From Curtobacterium guangdongense (GTDB lineage Bacteria; Actinomycetota; Actinomycetes; Actinomycetales; Microbacteriaceae), in assembly GCF_049341845.1 (NCBI RefSeq), contig NZ_JBMPIT010000007.1, positions 186,001-250,000 of the forward strand: DNA of 64,000 bases, in the 5' to 3' direction. Position 1 is the first letter of the stretch. The number at the start of each line of letters is the position of its first letter. The notes below the pieces were generated by a model that worked only from the letters and a program-made list of their open reading frames with translations, was not told where the DNA came from and searched no databases. Positions 34,288-42,456 of this stretch are shown here, piece after piece. The position numbers were made by a program, and so were the translations under genes.

Positions 34288-36059
34288 CCACCGCAGACTC
34301 GCTCACGTCCGCCACGTCAGTCGTCCAGGGCTCAGCGCCGGTCGTCGACGTCCGGAACCTGTCCGTCGCCTTCGGCGACCGCACCGTCGTGCAGGACGTC
34401 TCGTTCACGCTCGAGGCCGGCCGCTGCGTGGCGATCGTCGGCGAGTCCGGCTCCGGCAAGAGCGTCACCGCCCGGTCGTTGCTCGGGCTGAACGGGACCA
34501 CTGCGACGACCACGGCCTCGGCCCTGTCGCTCGGTGGCCAGGACCTCCGGGACCTGTCCGACGGCGCGTGGCGGAAGGTCCGCGGGAAGCAGGTCGGCTA
34601 CGTGCTGCAGGACGCACTGGTCTCCCTCGACCCGCTCCGCAAGGTCGGTGCGTCCGTCGCCGACGCGCTCCGTGTGCACGGGGTCGGACCGCGGGCCGAG
34701 CGCGAGCGGCAGGTGCTCTCGCTGCTCGAGCGCGTCGGGATCCCCTCGCCGTCGCTGCGGGCCCGTCAGCTGCCGTCGGAGTTGTCCGGCGGGCTCCGGC
34801 AGCGTGCGCTCATCGCCGCCGCGATCGCCCTCGACCCGGCGGTGCTCATCGCCGACGAGCCGACGACCGCGCTCGACACCACCGTGCAGGCGCAGATCCT
34901 GGCGCTCCTCGACGAGCTCCGTGCCGGCGGGACCGGGCTCGTGCTCATCAGCCACGACCTCGGCGTCGTCGAGCAGCTCGCGGACGACGTCGTGGTGATG
35001 CAGCACGGGGTCGTCGTCGAGCAGGGGCCCGTCGGCGCCGTGCTCGGCGACCCGCAGCACCCGTACACGAAGCGGCTGCTCGCGGCGATCCCGTCCGCAC
35101 ACGCACCGGGAGCCCGGCTGTCGGACGCTCCCCGTGCGACCCTCGCACCGCGGCCGGCATCGCGTCCGGTGCCCGTGGCCGGCTCCGTCGTGTTGTCGGT
35201 GTCGCACGTGACCAAGCGCTACCGGGGGCCCGACCGGGTCGTGCGGACCGTGGTCGACGACGTGTCGTTCGAGCTCCGCGCGGGCGAGACGCTCGGCATC
35301 GTGGGGGAGTCCGGCTCCGGGAAGTCCACGACCGCGGCGATCGCCCTCGCGCTGACCCCGCCCTCGTCGGGGACGGTCACGTTCGAGGGGCGCCCGTGGT
35401 CGGCGCTGCCCGAACGGGCTCGTCGCGGCGATCGCCCACGTATCGCCACGGTGTCGCAGGACCCGCTGTCCTCGTTCGACCCCCGCCGCACGGTCGGCGA
35501 GCTCATCCGCTCCGCGCTGACCGGCGCCCGCGCCGCCCGTCGACACGCGCAGGTTCCGGGCTCAGCGACAGTTCACGTGCGCCCCGACGCGAGAACTGTC
35601 GCTGAGCCCGAAGTCCTGCGCGGCGATCGGGACCAGGCGCGCGTGGCGGAACTGCTCACGGGCGTGGGGCTCGACGTGGGGATCGCACGCCGGCACCCCT
35701 CGACGCTGTCCGGCGGGCAGCGGCAGCGCGTGGCCATCGCCCGGGCGCTCGCCACCGACCCCGACGTGCTAGTCCTCGACGAGGCCGTCAGCGCCCTCGA
35801 CGTCTCCGTCCAGGCGCAGGTGCTCGACCTCCTCGCGGACATCCGCCAGGAGTACGGCACCGCCGCGCTCTTCATCTCCCACGACCTCGGGGTGATCCAC
35901 CACGTCAGCGACCGCGTGCTCGTGCTGCGCGACGGTCGTGTCGTCGAGGAGGGGCCGGCCGACCAGGTCTTCCGCTCCCCGCGCGACCCGTACACGCAGG
36001 GGCTGCTCGACGCGGTCCCCGGCGTCAGCATCCACCGGAACCCGCAGGAGGAACCATGA
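34284..36059 (+). CDS. Fused double ABC ATPase, second importer, with palindrome-encoded insertion
   Basis: The 591-residue protein has two nucleotide-binding domains: GESGSGKSVT near residue 53, LSGGLRQR near 168 and VLIADEP near 187; then GESGSGKST near 342, LSGGQRQR near 475 and VLVLDEA near 493. In domain 2 the Q-loop-to-signature segment is about 25 residues longer than in domain 1. The extra stretch, about residues 415-445, is encoded by a family B palindrome (35558-35609) that stays in frame. The GTG start overlaps the permease stop by 4 bp. Confidence 0.9.
   Translation: MTTADSLTSATSVVQGSAPVVDVRNLSVAFGDRTVVQDVSFTLEAGRCVAIVGESGSGKSVTARSLLGLNGTTATTTASALSLGGQDLRDLSDGAWRKVRGKQVGYVLQDALVSLDPLRKVGASVADALRVHGVGPRAERERQVLSLLERVGIPSPSLRARQLPSELSGGLRQRALIAAAIALDPAVLIADEPTTALDTTVQAQILALLDELRAGGTGLVLISHDLGVVEQLADDVVVMQHGVVVEQGPVGAVLGDPQHPYTKRLLAAIPSAHAPGARLSDAPRATLAPRPASRPVPVAGSVVLSVSHVTKRYRGPDRVVRTVVDDVSFELRAGETLGIVGESGSGKSTTAAIALALTPPSSGTVTFEGRPWSALPERARRGDRPRIATVSQDPLSSFDPRRTVGELIRSALTGARAARRHAQVPGSATVHVRPDARTVAEPEVLRGDRDQARVAELLTGVGLDVGIARRHPSTLSGGQRQRVAIARALATDPDVLVLDEAVSALDVSVQAQVLDLLADIRQEYGTAALFISHDLGVIHHVSDRVLVLRDGRVVEEGPADQVFRSPRDPYTQGLLDAVPGVSIHRNPQEEP
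35558..35609. repeat. Palindromic repeat, family B copy 3, inside a coding sequence
   Basis: GGGCTCAGCGACAGTTC (35558-35574) and GAACTGTCGCTGAGCCC (35593-35609) are perfect 17-bp complements around an 18-nt loop. It shares the GCGACAGTT core with the intergenic copies at 6811 and 26204. Here it encodes residues ~425-442 of the second ATPase domain without breaking the frame. Confidence 0.85.
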
Positions 36060-37267
36060 CCATCACCACACTCCCGACCCGGACCTCGCTGCTGGAGCGC
36101 TTCGCACCGGTGTTCGCCCGGATCGCGGACGGCGCCGTGGACCGCGAGCAGCACCGCACGCTGCCGCACGAGCAGGTCAAGTGGCTCGCGGACGCGGGGT
36201 TCACGGCCGTCACCGTCCCGGTCGCCGCGGGCGGTGCCGGTGCTTCGGCATCGGACCTGTTCACCCTGCTCATCCGGCTCGCCGAGGCCGACTCGAACAT
36301 CCCGCAGCTGCTCCGGGCGCACTTCGCCTTCGTCGAGGAGCTGCTGCTCGACCCGGACGTCGTCCGCCGCGACGAGTGGTTCACGCGGATCGCCGCCGGC
36401 GAGGTGTTCGGCAACGCCAGTCACGAACGCTCCACAGCGGCCGTCGGTTCCCTGTCGACGCACATCGTCCCGGACGGCGACGGCTGGCGTCTGCACGGCC
36501 AGAAGCACTACAGCACGGGCACGATCTTCGCGGACTGGACCACCGTCACCGCGCAGACGCCGGACGGCCACACCGTCGGGGTCACCGTGCGGGTGGACGA
36601 CCCGGACGTCGAGGTCCACGACGACTGGAACGGCTTCGGGCAGCGCCTGACCGGGAGCGGCACCACGACGTTCGACGGTGTGCGGGTCGAGCTCTGGCAG
36701 CTCCGACCCGAGCGTGCCGAGCGACGTACCGTACTGCCGGCGTTCCTGCAGACCGTGCTGCTCGCCTCGCTCGCGGGGGTCGGCGCCGCGGCAGCCCGCG
36801 ACGCTGCGGCGTTCGTGCGCTCCCGGACCCGGCACTACCAGCACGGGGTCGGCCGGACCGCGGCGTCCGACCCGCTCGTGCAGTCCGTCGTCGGACGCAT
36901 CGCATCGGACGCCGTCGCCGCAGAGGCCCTCGTGCTGAACGCCGCAGCGGCCATCGACACGGCGCACGACGCGATCGTGGACGGCGAGCCGGGCACGGAC
37001 CTCGACGCGCTCGTCGACGCCGCCGAGCTCCGGACGATCGCGGTGCAGGGGACCGTCGTCGAGGTCGTCCTGCGTGCGACGACGACGCTGTTCGAGGTCG
37101 GCGGTGCGAGCGCGACCGATCGGGACCGTGCACTCGACCGGCACTGGCGGAACGCTCGGACCCTGTCGTCGCACAACCCGGTCGTGTTCCAGCAGCGGGT
37201 GATCGGCGACCACCTGGTGAACGGCGCACCCCTGACCTACTTCTGGGCCACGGGCGAGACCCGCTGA
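36056..37267 (+). CDS. Acyl-CoA dehydrogenase-fold flavin monooxygenase (DszC/SfnC-like)
   Basis: The 403-residue protein has the acyl-CoA dehydrogenase fold: helical N-terminus, a beta domain with GWRLHGQKHYSTGTIFADW near residue 145, and a C-terminal helical domain ending ARTLSSHNPVVFQQRVIGD. The SHNP stretch and the absence of the usual catalytic Glu context fit the reduced-flavin-dependent sulfur or nitrogen oxygenases. With the importer genes ahead of it (4-bp overlap) it probably begins breakdown of the imported compound, plausibly to release sulfur. A flavin reductase is not present in the window. Confidence 0.8.
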   Translation: MTITTLPTRTSLLERFAPVFARIADGAVDREQHRTLPHEQVKWLADAGFTAVTVPVAAGGAGASASDLFTLLIRLAEADSNIPQLLRAHFAFVEELLLDPDVVRRDEWFTRIAAGEVFGNASHERSTAAVGSLSTHIVPDGDGWRLHGQKHYSTGTIFADWTTVTAQTPDGHTVGVTVRVDDPDVEVHDDWNGFGQRLTGSGTTTFDGVRVELWQLRPERAERRTVLPAFLQTVLLASLAGVGAAAARDAAAFVRSRTRHYQHGVGRTAASDPLVQSVVGRIASDAVAAEALVLNAAAAIDTAHDAIVDGEPGTDLDALVDAAELRTIAVQGTVVEVVLRATTTLFEVGGASATDRDRALDRHWRNARTLSSHNPVVFQQRVIGDHLVNGAPLTYFWATGETR

Positions 37268-37278
37268 CCGAGGACGAT

Positions 37279-37323
37279 CTGTCACTCGCCTGGCCGACCA
37301 GTTACACTTAGCTCGATAAGTGT
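37279..37323 (+). promoter_or_regulatory. Fic gene promoter with palindrome
   Basis: CTGTCA (37279-37284), an 18-bp spacer and TACACT (37303-37308) make a plausible promoter. ACACTTA (37304-37310) and TAAGTGT (37317-37323) form a perfect 7-bp inverted repeat over the -10 and start site, well placed for repression, perhaps by the Fic protein's own winged helix. Confidence 0.45.
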
Positions 37324-37359
37324 CAAAACAGTCGCGTCACAGTGACAGATCGGAGCGTC

Positions 37360-38538
37360 ATGAACTGGCCGGCGATCGATTCTGAGGAACGCTGGTTCGA
37401 ATCGAAGTACGCCGGATTCGGTGTCGCCGCCAGTCGAAGGAGCACGCTCGGGCACACGTACCGCGCTGCCGTCCCGCCGTTCATCGCGGGTCTCGACCCC
37501 GTGGTGTCGTCGTCGACTGCCGCGCTCGTCGACGATGCGGTCGAGGCCCTCGTGAGGTTCGATGCGCAGCTCGGTGGGGAGATCGCACCGTTCGCCTCGT
37601 TGCTCTTGCGGTCAGAAGCGGCGGCGTCGTCGCAGATCGAGAACCTCACGGCGAGCGCTCGGGCCATCTTCACGGCCGAGCTCGGCGACGACTCACGGCA
37701 GAACGCCGCGCAGATCGTCGCGAACACCCGTGCGATGCAGAGCGCGCTCGACCTCGCTGACGAGCTCACCCCCGACTCCGTGCTCGCCATGCACGGCGTC
37801 CTGCTCGACGGCGATCCGCATCACGACGCCGGGTCGTGGCGTGAGGAACCGGTCTGGATCGGCCGAAGCGCAGACAGCCCTGCCGGTGCGGACTTCGTCG
37901 CTCCCGCGTTCGAGCGGGTCCCCGTCCTCGTCGACGACGTCATGGCGTTCGCTCGCCGCACCGACCTGCCGCGGCTCGTGCAGATCGCCGTCGCGCACGC
38001 CCAGTTCGAGACCATCCACCCGTTCACCGACGGCAACGGTCGGACGGGCCGCGCGCTGATGCAGGCGATGTTCCGCGGAACGGGGCTCACCCGGAACGTG
38101 ACGATCCCGGTGTCTGCGGGGCTCCTCACGGACACCGTCGGCTACCACGCGGCTCTCGACGCCTATCGATCCGGCGACATCGAGCCGATCGTCGTCGCTG
38201 CGGCGGAGGCGTCGTTCCGCGCCGTCAACAACGCGCGCGAGCTCGTCGACGACGTCCACGCCGCCCAGGCTCGGTGGCGCGAGGGTGTCACCGCGCGCGC
38301 AGACTCGGCGGTGTGGCGGGTCCTCGAGGTCGTGGCACGCCAGCCTGTCCTCACAGCCGCATCGCTCTCGACGCAGCTCGGCGGATCGGTCAACGTCTAC
38401 CGGCTGCTCGACACGCTCGTCACCGCGGGAGTGCTCGTGTCGAAGTCCGAGTACAAGCTCAAGACGACCGTGTGGCGGAACGACGACGTCCTGCGCGCGC
38501 TCGATGCCTTCGCCCGGCGCTCCGGCCGTCGCGGCTGA
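37360..38538 (+). CDS. Fic family AMP-transferase-like protein, class II, with C-terminal winged helix
   Basis: The 392-residue protein has the Fic active site HPFTDGNGRTGR starting at His220 and an N-terminal inhibitory helix with the S-x-x-x-E-N motif (Ser90, Glu94, Asn95), which marks an auto-inhibited class II enzyme. The C-terminus (LEVVARQPVLTAASLSTQLG, then VYRLLDTLVTAGVL) is a winged helix. The target is unknown. GGAG precedes the chosen ATG; a GTG six codons upstream lacks a ribosome-binding site. No separate antitoxin gene adjoins it. Confidence 0.88.
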   Translation: MNWPAIDSEERWFESKYAGFGVAASRRSTLGHTYRAAVPPFIAGLDPVVSSSTAALVDDAVEALVRFDAQLGGEIAPFASLLLRSEAAASSQIENLTASARAIFTAELGDDSRQNAAQIVANTRAMQSALDLADELTPDSVLAMHGVLLDGDPHHDAGSWREEPVWIGRSADSPAGADFVAPAFERVPVLVDDVMAFARRTDLPRLVQIAVAHAQFETIHPFTDGNGRTGRALMQAMFRGTGLTRNVTIPVSAGLLTDTVGYHAALDAYRSGDIEPIVVAAAEASFRAVNNARELVDDVHAAQARWREGVTARADSAVWRVLEVVARQPVLTAASLSTQLGGSVNVYRLLDTLVTAGVLVSKSEYKLKTTVWRNDDVLRALDAFARRSGRRG

Positions 38539-38551
38539 ACCGACCCGCGCC

Positions 38552-39367
38552 TCACTCGGGGAAGTCGCCCCGGAGCCAGCCGACGTACCGGTCGAGCGAC
38601 GCTTCGACGATCCTCGATGCGTCGGCGGGGAGCCCCCCGAACGCGCTGTAGAGCCGATCGAACGCGAACCCCCGCGCCACGTCCTGCACCCGACGCACCG
38701 CGGGCTCGGGCAGCGGGATGTTGTTCACGAAACTGCGCATCACGTTCGCCGACTTCCTGTCGCCGCCGACCGCGATCGTGTCGCCCGTGAGCAGCACGCC
38801 GCGTCCGTCGGCACCGGCCGCCCAGTGCACGACGCTGCTCCCCGCGAAGTGCCCGCCGGCCTCGACCATGACGAGCCCCGGCAGCAGCTCGACCCGGTCC
38901 CGCCACAGCGCGATCACCGGGTCCGGGCGCCGGATCCAGTGCTCGTCCTTCGCGTTGACCAGGACGGGAGCCCGGTCGAACGCGTGGCTCCACTGGATCG
39001 ACGACCCGGTCAGGTGCGGGTGGCTCGAGGCGATCACCGCGACACCGCCGAGGGCGCGCACGGCAGCGACGCCGGCCTCGTCGATGAACCCCGGCGGCTC
39101 GAACAGCAGGTTCCCGCCCTCGGTCTGCACGAGGAGTCCCCGCTGGTTGATGCCGAGCGCGGGCTCGGTCGTGACTGCGTGCAGGCCAGGTTCGATCTCG
39201 GTGACGACGATCCGGAGGCCCTCCTCGGCGAGGGAGTCCCGTGTCGTCCAGGCCTGTCCGCTCGCCGGCACGAACTGTCGTTCGTCCGAGCAGATCTCGC
39301 AGCGGGCTGGTGGTTGGTCGGTGTCGGCGTGCTCGATGGCGCACGTGGCGCAGGTCCAGATGGTCAT
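38552..39367 (-). CDS. MBL-fold protein with N-terminal zinc ribbon
   Basis: The 271-residue protein starts with a rubredoxin-like ribbon (CATC at residues 6-9, CEIC at ~23-26) followed by a metallo-beta-lactamase fold. The usual HxHxDH motif reads HPHLTG, so the Asp and third His are absent; GGHFAGSS and LLTGDTI are retained. It may bind one metal or have lost hydrolase activity. It diverges from an MFS gene across a SoxR-box-like palindrome. Confidence 0.8.
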   Translation of the reverse strand: MTIWTCATCAIEHADTDQPPARCEICSDERQFVPASGQAWTTRDSLAEEGLRIVVTEIEPGLHAVTTEPALGINQRGLLVQTEGGNLLFEPPGFIDEAGVAAVRALGGVAVIASSHPHLTGSSIQWSHAFDRAPVLVNAKDEHWIRRPDPVIALWRDRVELLPGLVMVEAGGHFAGSSVVHWAAGADGRGVLLTGDTIAVGGDRKSANVMRSFVNNIPLPEPAVRRVQDVARGFAFDRLYSAFGGLPADASRIVEASLDRYVGWLRGDFPE

Positions 39368-39374
39368 GGCACCC

Positions 39375-39405
39375 AGTGAACGACCTCAACCAATGTTGAG
39401 ATCAA
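39375..39405 (-). promoter_or_regulatory. SoxR-box-like operator in a 19-bp-spaced promoter
   Basis: On the minus strand TTGATC (39405-39400), a 19-bp spacer and TTCACT (39380-39375) stand 7 nt before the MBL gene ATG. The long spacer is the hallmark of MerR-family-activated promoters. A near-perfect palindrome, GACCTCAAC-CAAT-GTTGAGATC (39382-39403), sits over that spacer and extends into the -35. It matches the SoxR pattern CCTCAA-N6-TTGAG. Confidence 0.6.
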
Positions 39406-39523
39406 GCCCGCTGGTACCATCGAGGAACGCAGTGTGTATCTACCGGCCGTCGCACCTCGACGGACAACGGCGGCACCCGATGGGTCCGCCGGACAGACGC
39501 GGGCCGAGAAGGCACACCTCGAC

Positions 39524-40747
39524 ATGCTCCAACCGCGTTCTTCCGACGCATCGCTGATCGCCCACGCCGGACGGTCCTACTTCCCGATCGCGTTCATCGC
39601 CCGGCTCCCCTTCGCGATGATGGTCGTCGGCGTCCTGACCCTCGTCGTCGCATCCCGTGACTCCGTCGCCCTCGGTGGCGTCAACTCCGCGTTCGTCGGC
39701 ATCGGCTCGGCGGTCTTCGGCCCGATGGTGGGTGCCGCGGCCGACCGGCTCGGCCAGCGGAAGGTGCTGGTCCCCGTCGGCCTGGCGAACGGCGTGCTGC
39801 TCGGCGTCCTGCCGTTCGTCGTACAGGGTGCCGCTCCGGACCTCGCCGTGCTGGCGATGTCGTTCCTCATCGGCGCGACGGCACCCCAGGTCGCCCCGAT
39901 GTCCCGCACGCGGCTCGTCGCGATCATCCGGCAGCGCATGTCGGGGGACCGCCGTGAGCGGGTGCTCAGTGGCACGATGGCGTACGAGTCCGCCGCCGAC
40001 GAGACCGTGTTCATCATCGGTCCGTTCCTGGTCGGGCTGCTCGCGAGCGCGATCGCTCCATGGGTGGCCGTCGCGGGTGCGTCCGCGCTGACGTTCGTGT
40101 TCGTGACGGCGTTCGCGCTGCACCCGACCGGCACGCTCGCGGCCGGTCAGCACGCTGTGGTCGCCCAGGCACCGGCTCGGGAGCTCCTGCGTCCGCGGCT
40201 CGTCGTCGTGGTCGCCGGGATCCTCGGCATCGGCTTCTTCTTCGGCTCGACCCTGACCTCGCTGACCGCGTTCATGGAGGTCCACGGCGAGTCCTCGCAG
40301 GCCGGGCTCCTCTACGGCCTGATGGGGATCGGCTCCGCGGGGCTCGCGCTCGGTTCGGCGGCGTTCCCGAAGGCGTTCGGCATCGGCTGGCGGTGGCTCG
40401 TGTTCGGTGTGGTGCTCCTCGGCGGAGCCGTCGCGTTCGCCTCCGCGGACTCGGTGCTCGCGGTCGGGATCGTCCTCGCGATCATGGGCGTCGGCATCGG
40501 CCCGACGCTGGTCGCGCAGTACAGTCTCGGCTCGGATCGGTCACCCGTCGGGCGCTCGGCGACCACGATGACGATCCTCGGCTCCGCCGTGATCGTCGGC
40601 CAGTCGCTCACCTCGGCGGTCGTCGGCGAGGTCGCGGAACGATCCGGCACCGAGACCGCGATGCTCTTCCCGGCGCTGTCCGCCGCCCTCGTGGTCCTGG
40701 CCGCCGTCGTGAACCTGGTGCTGTCGCGTCGCGACGCGACCACCTGA
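39524..40747 (+). CDS. MFS transporter
   Basis: The 407-residue protein has about twelve membrane helices, with the motif-A-like loop GAAADRLGQRKVLVPVG after helix 2 and a basic middle loop (RQRMSGDRRERVL). Substrate unknown; the group resembles drug or metabolite exporters. The start at MLQPRSS is tentative: GAGAAGG is 11 nt upstream, and translation from an ATG 30 codons upstream (MYLPAVAP) is possible. It diverges from the MBL-fold gene and may share its SoxR-like control. Confidence 0.8.
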   Translation: MLQPRSSDASLIAHAGRSYFPIAFIARLPFAMMVVGVLTLVVASRDSVALGGVNSAFVGIGSAVFGPMVGAAADRLGQRKVLVPVGLANGVLLGVLPFVVQGAAPDLAVLAMSFLIGATAPQVAPMSRTRLVAIIRQRMSGDRRERVLSGTMAYESAADETVFIIGPFLVGLLASAIAPWVAVAGASALTFVFVTAFALHPTGTLAAGQHAVVAQAPARELLRPRLVVVVAGILGIGFFFGSTLTSLTAFMEVHGESSQAGLLYGLMGIGSAGLALGSAAFPKAFGIGWRWLVFGVVLLGGAVAFASADSVLAVGIVLAIMGVGIGPTLVAQYSLGSDRSPVGRSATTMTILGSAVIVGQSLTSAVVGEVAERSGTETAMLFPALSAALVVLAAVVNLVLSRRDATT

Positions 40748-40748
40748 C

Positions 40749-40790
40749 GGACTGGAGGCTCGTGGCGGCGTCGCCACGAGCCTCCAGTCC
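40749..40790. terminator. Hairpin between convergent genes (repeat family A, copy 4)
   Basis: GGACTGGAGGCTCGTGGCG (40749-40767) pairs perfectly with CGCCACGAGCCTCCAGTCC (40772-40790) around a 4-nt loop. It lies between the stop of the MFS gene and that of the secreted protein gene and should terminate both. Confidence 0.88.
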
Positions 40791-40803
40791 GGCAGTCCAC
40801 GGG

Positions 40804-42324
40804 TCAGCCGTGGACCGCGACCGTCCTCGGGGTCCCGACGTTGCCGGTCCGGTCGACGGGCCAGGCCATCAGTGTGTACTGCTGACCGGCGACGAGCGCC
40901 GGCAGCGGAGCGGTACCGGTTGCGGCCATGGCGACGGCGACGCCCGAGGTGACGGTCGCTCCCGAGCCGTCGCCCGCGACGAGGCGTACGACCGTCGTCC
41001 GCGCGTCGGACGTCGCTGATCGCGTCCAGGTCGCGCTGCGCGATGCGGCGTCGACCACGAGCGTCTGCGGGCGGGCGGGCGCCGTCACGTCCGCGCGATC
41101 CCGCCACTGGATCTCGGCGGTCGCCCGACCCGAGCCGTCGCCGCAGGCGGTGGTGAACCGGATGTGCGCCCGGAGCAGGGTGCCGTCGGGGCGCCGAGCC
41201 ACGTCGAGCACGTTCTCGGTGCCGCTGGTGCTCCCGCATCCGTACGCGTTGGCCGACAATACCATGCCGTAGCGCTGGTGGTCGCCGAAGTCCGTCAGCG
41301 AGTGCTTGCCGAGTGTGATCGAGTCACCGGGAACGGAGAGTCCGACCTGGTGCACACCGAAGTCGCCCGACGCCACGTCCGCCGTCGTGAACCACCAGGT
41401 GCCCGCTCTGGAGTACTGCTGCGCGACGCGCGTGTGACCGTCGGCCTCGTCGTCGGTGAACGTCTTGCCGCGGTGGATCGAGTCCGTCCCCGTCGACGTG
41501 ATGCGGGTGGTCCCGAGCGGGGCCGTCCCCGCGAGCGCAGTCGTCACGGTCGTCGCGCCGCTCGGGACGGAGAGCACCGCGGTCCGCGGCCCGGCGCCCA
41601 GGGGTGAGAAACCGACGCGCAGCGTGCACGTCGCATCCGGCGCCAACGTCGTGCCGCTGCAGGTGTCGTCCGCGATCGCCCAATCGGTCGGGGCCCACCC
41701 CGAAAGTCCCACCGCGCCGATGGGCATCGGGGCGTCCGAGGTGTTGTGGAACGACTCCTGCGCCCACACCCGCGTGTTGCGGACCGGCACCTGCGGGAAC
41801 GTCAGGTTGGTGGCAGACGGCCGGAGCTTCGGACCGGCCTGACCGAACCGGACCTCGCCGAAGTACGTGCGGCCCGCGTCCGGGTAGTCCGTCTGGAACA
41901 CGACGTCCAGCCGGGTCAACGTGCCGTCGGGGTTCGCGGCGATGTCGAGCACGTCGAAGACGCCGAGGGTCGTCCAGTGGGTGCTGCCACGGTCGATCAC
42001 CACCTGGGCTGGATCCCTGTTGTCGTTCGGAGCCGATTCGTAGTGCCCGACGTGCAGGTCCTGACCCTCCGGCGGCGTGATGACGACGGTGGTGCCGTCC
42101 GTACCGGCCTGCACGCGCTGGAGCCGGGCGTCGCTGACGATGTCCGGGCCGTCGCCGGAGACGGGAGCGATGGCGCGTCCGTCGCCCGTCGGCTGGTTGT
42201 TCCCGATGGTGATGGTCGCGTCCGGCAGCTCCGGTGCTGCGGAAGCGGGTGCGGCGGGGACACCGATGACGGCGGCCACGAGGCTGACCGCCAGTGCAGC
42301 GGTGACGATCTGGGGATGGCGCAC
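40804..42324 (-). CDS. Large secreted protein with ASH/Hydin-like and fibronectin-like regions
   Basis: The 506-residue protein starts at a GTG with AGGAG 5 nt upstream and has a Sec signal (VTAALAVSLVAAVIGVPAAPASA). Residues ~190-290 (LTFPQVPVRNTRVWAQESFH, then LAPDATCTLRVGFSPLGAG) resemble the ASPM/SPD-2/Hydin domains of actinobacterial surface proteins. Around it are two beta-rich stretches with HVGHYES and HQVGLSVPG, and a fibronectin-like C-terminus. No sorting motif or enzymatic domain is seen, so it is released or loosely wall-bound; function unknown. Confidence 0.75.
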   Translation of the reverse strand: MRHPQIVTAALAVSLVAAVIGVPAAPASAAPELPDATITIGNNQPTGDGRAIAPVSGDGPDIVSDARLQRVQAGTDGTTVVITPPEGQDLHVGHYESAPNDNRDPAQVVIDRGSTHWTTLGVFDVLDIAANPDGTLTRLDVVFQTDYPDAGRTYFGEVRFGQAGPKLRPSATNLTFPQVPVRNTRVWAQESFHNTSDAPMPIGAVGLSGWAPTDWAIADDTCSGTTLAPDATCTLRVGFSPLGAGPRTAVLSVPSGATTVTTALAGTAPLGTTRITSTGTDSIHRGKTFTDDEADGHTRVAQQYSRAGTWWFTTADVASGDFGVHQVGLSVPGDSITLGKHSLTDFGDHQRYGMVLSANAYGCGSTSGTENVLDVARRPDGTLLRAHIRFTTACGDGSGRATAEIQWRDRADVTAPARPQTLVVDAASRSATWTRSATSDARTTVVRLVAGDGSGATVTSGVAVAMAATGTAPLPALVAGQQYTLMAWPVDRTGNVGTPRTVAVHG

Positions 42325-42456
42325 GGGGTCTCCTGCTCGGCGTCGAGTGATGTGTCCAGCCTGGTCGAACGGTGTCCTGTTGTCCGGATCGCTGCGCGTT
42401 CCCGCAACCGGAGTCGCGTCCGTTCCCCGGCCGCGTTCTGCGGATACGTTCGATCC

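Noticed and set aside
37360..38538. Toxin-antitoxin pair with the Fic protein
   Set aside because: No small antitoxin frame with a ribosome-binding site adjoins it, and the inhibitory helix is within the protein itself.
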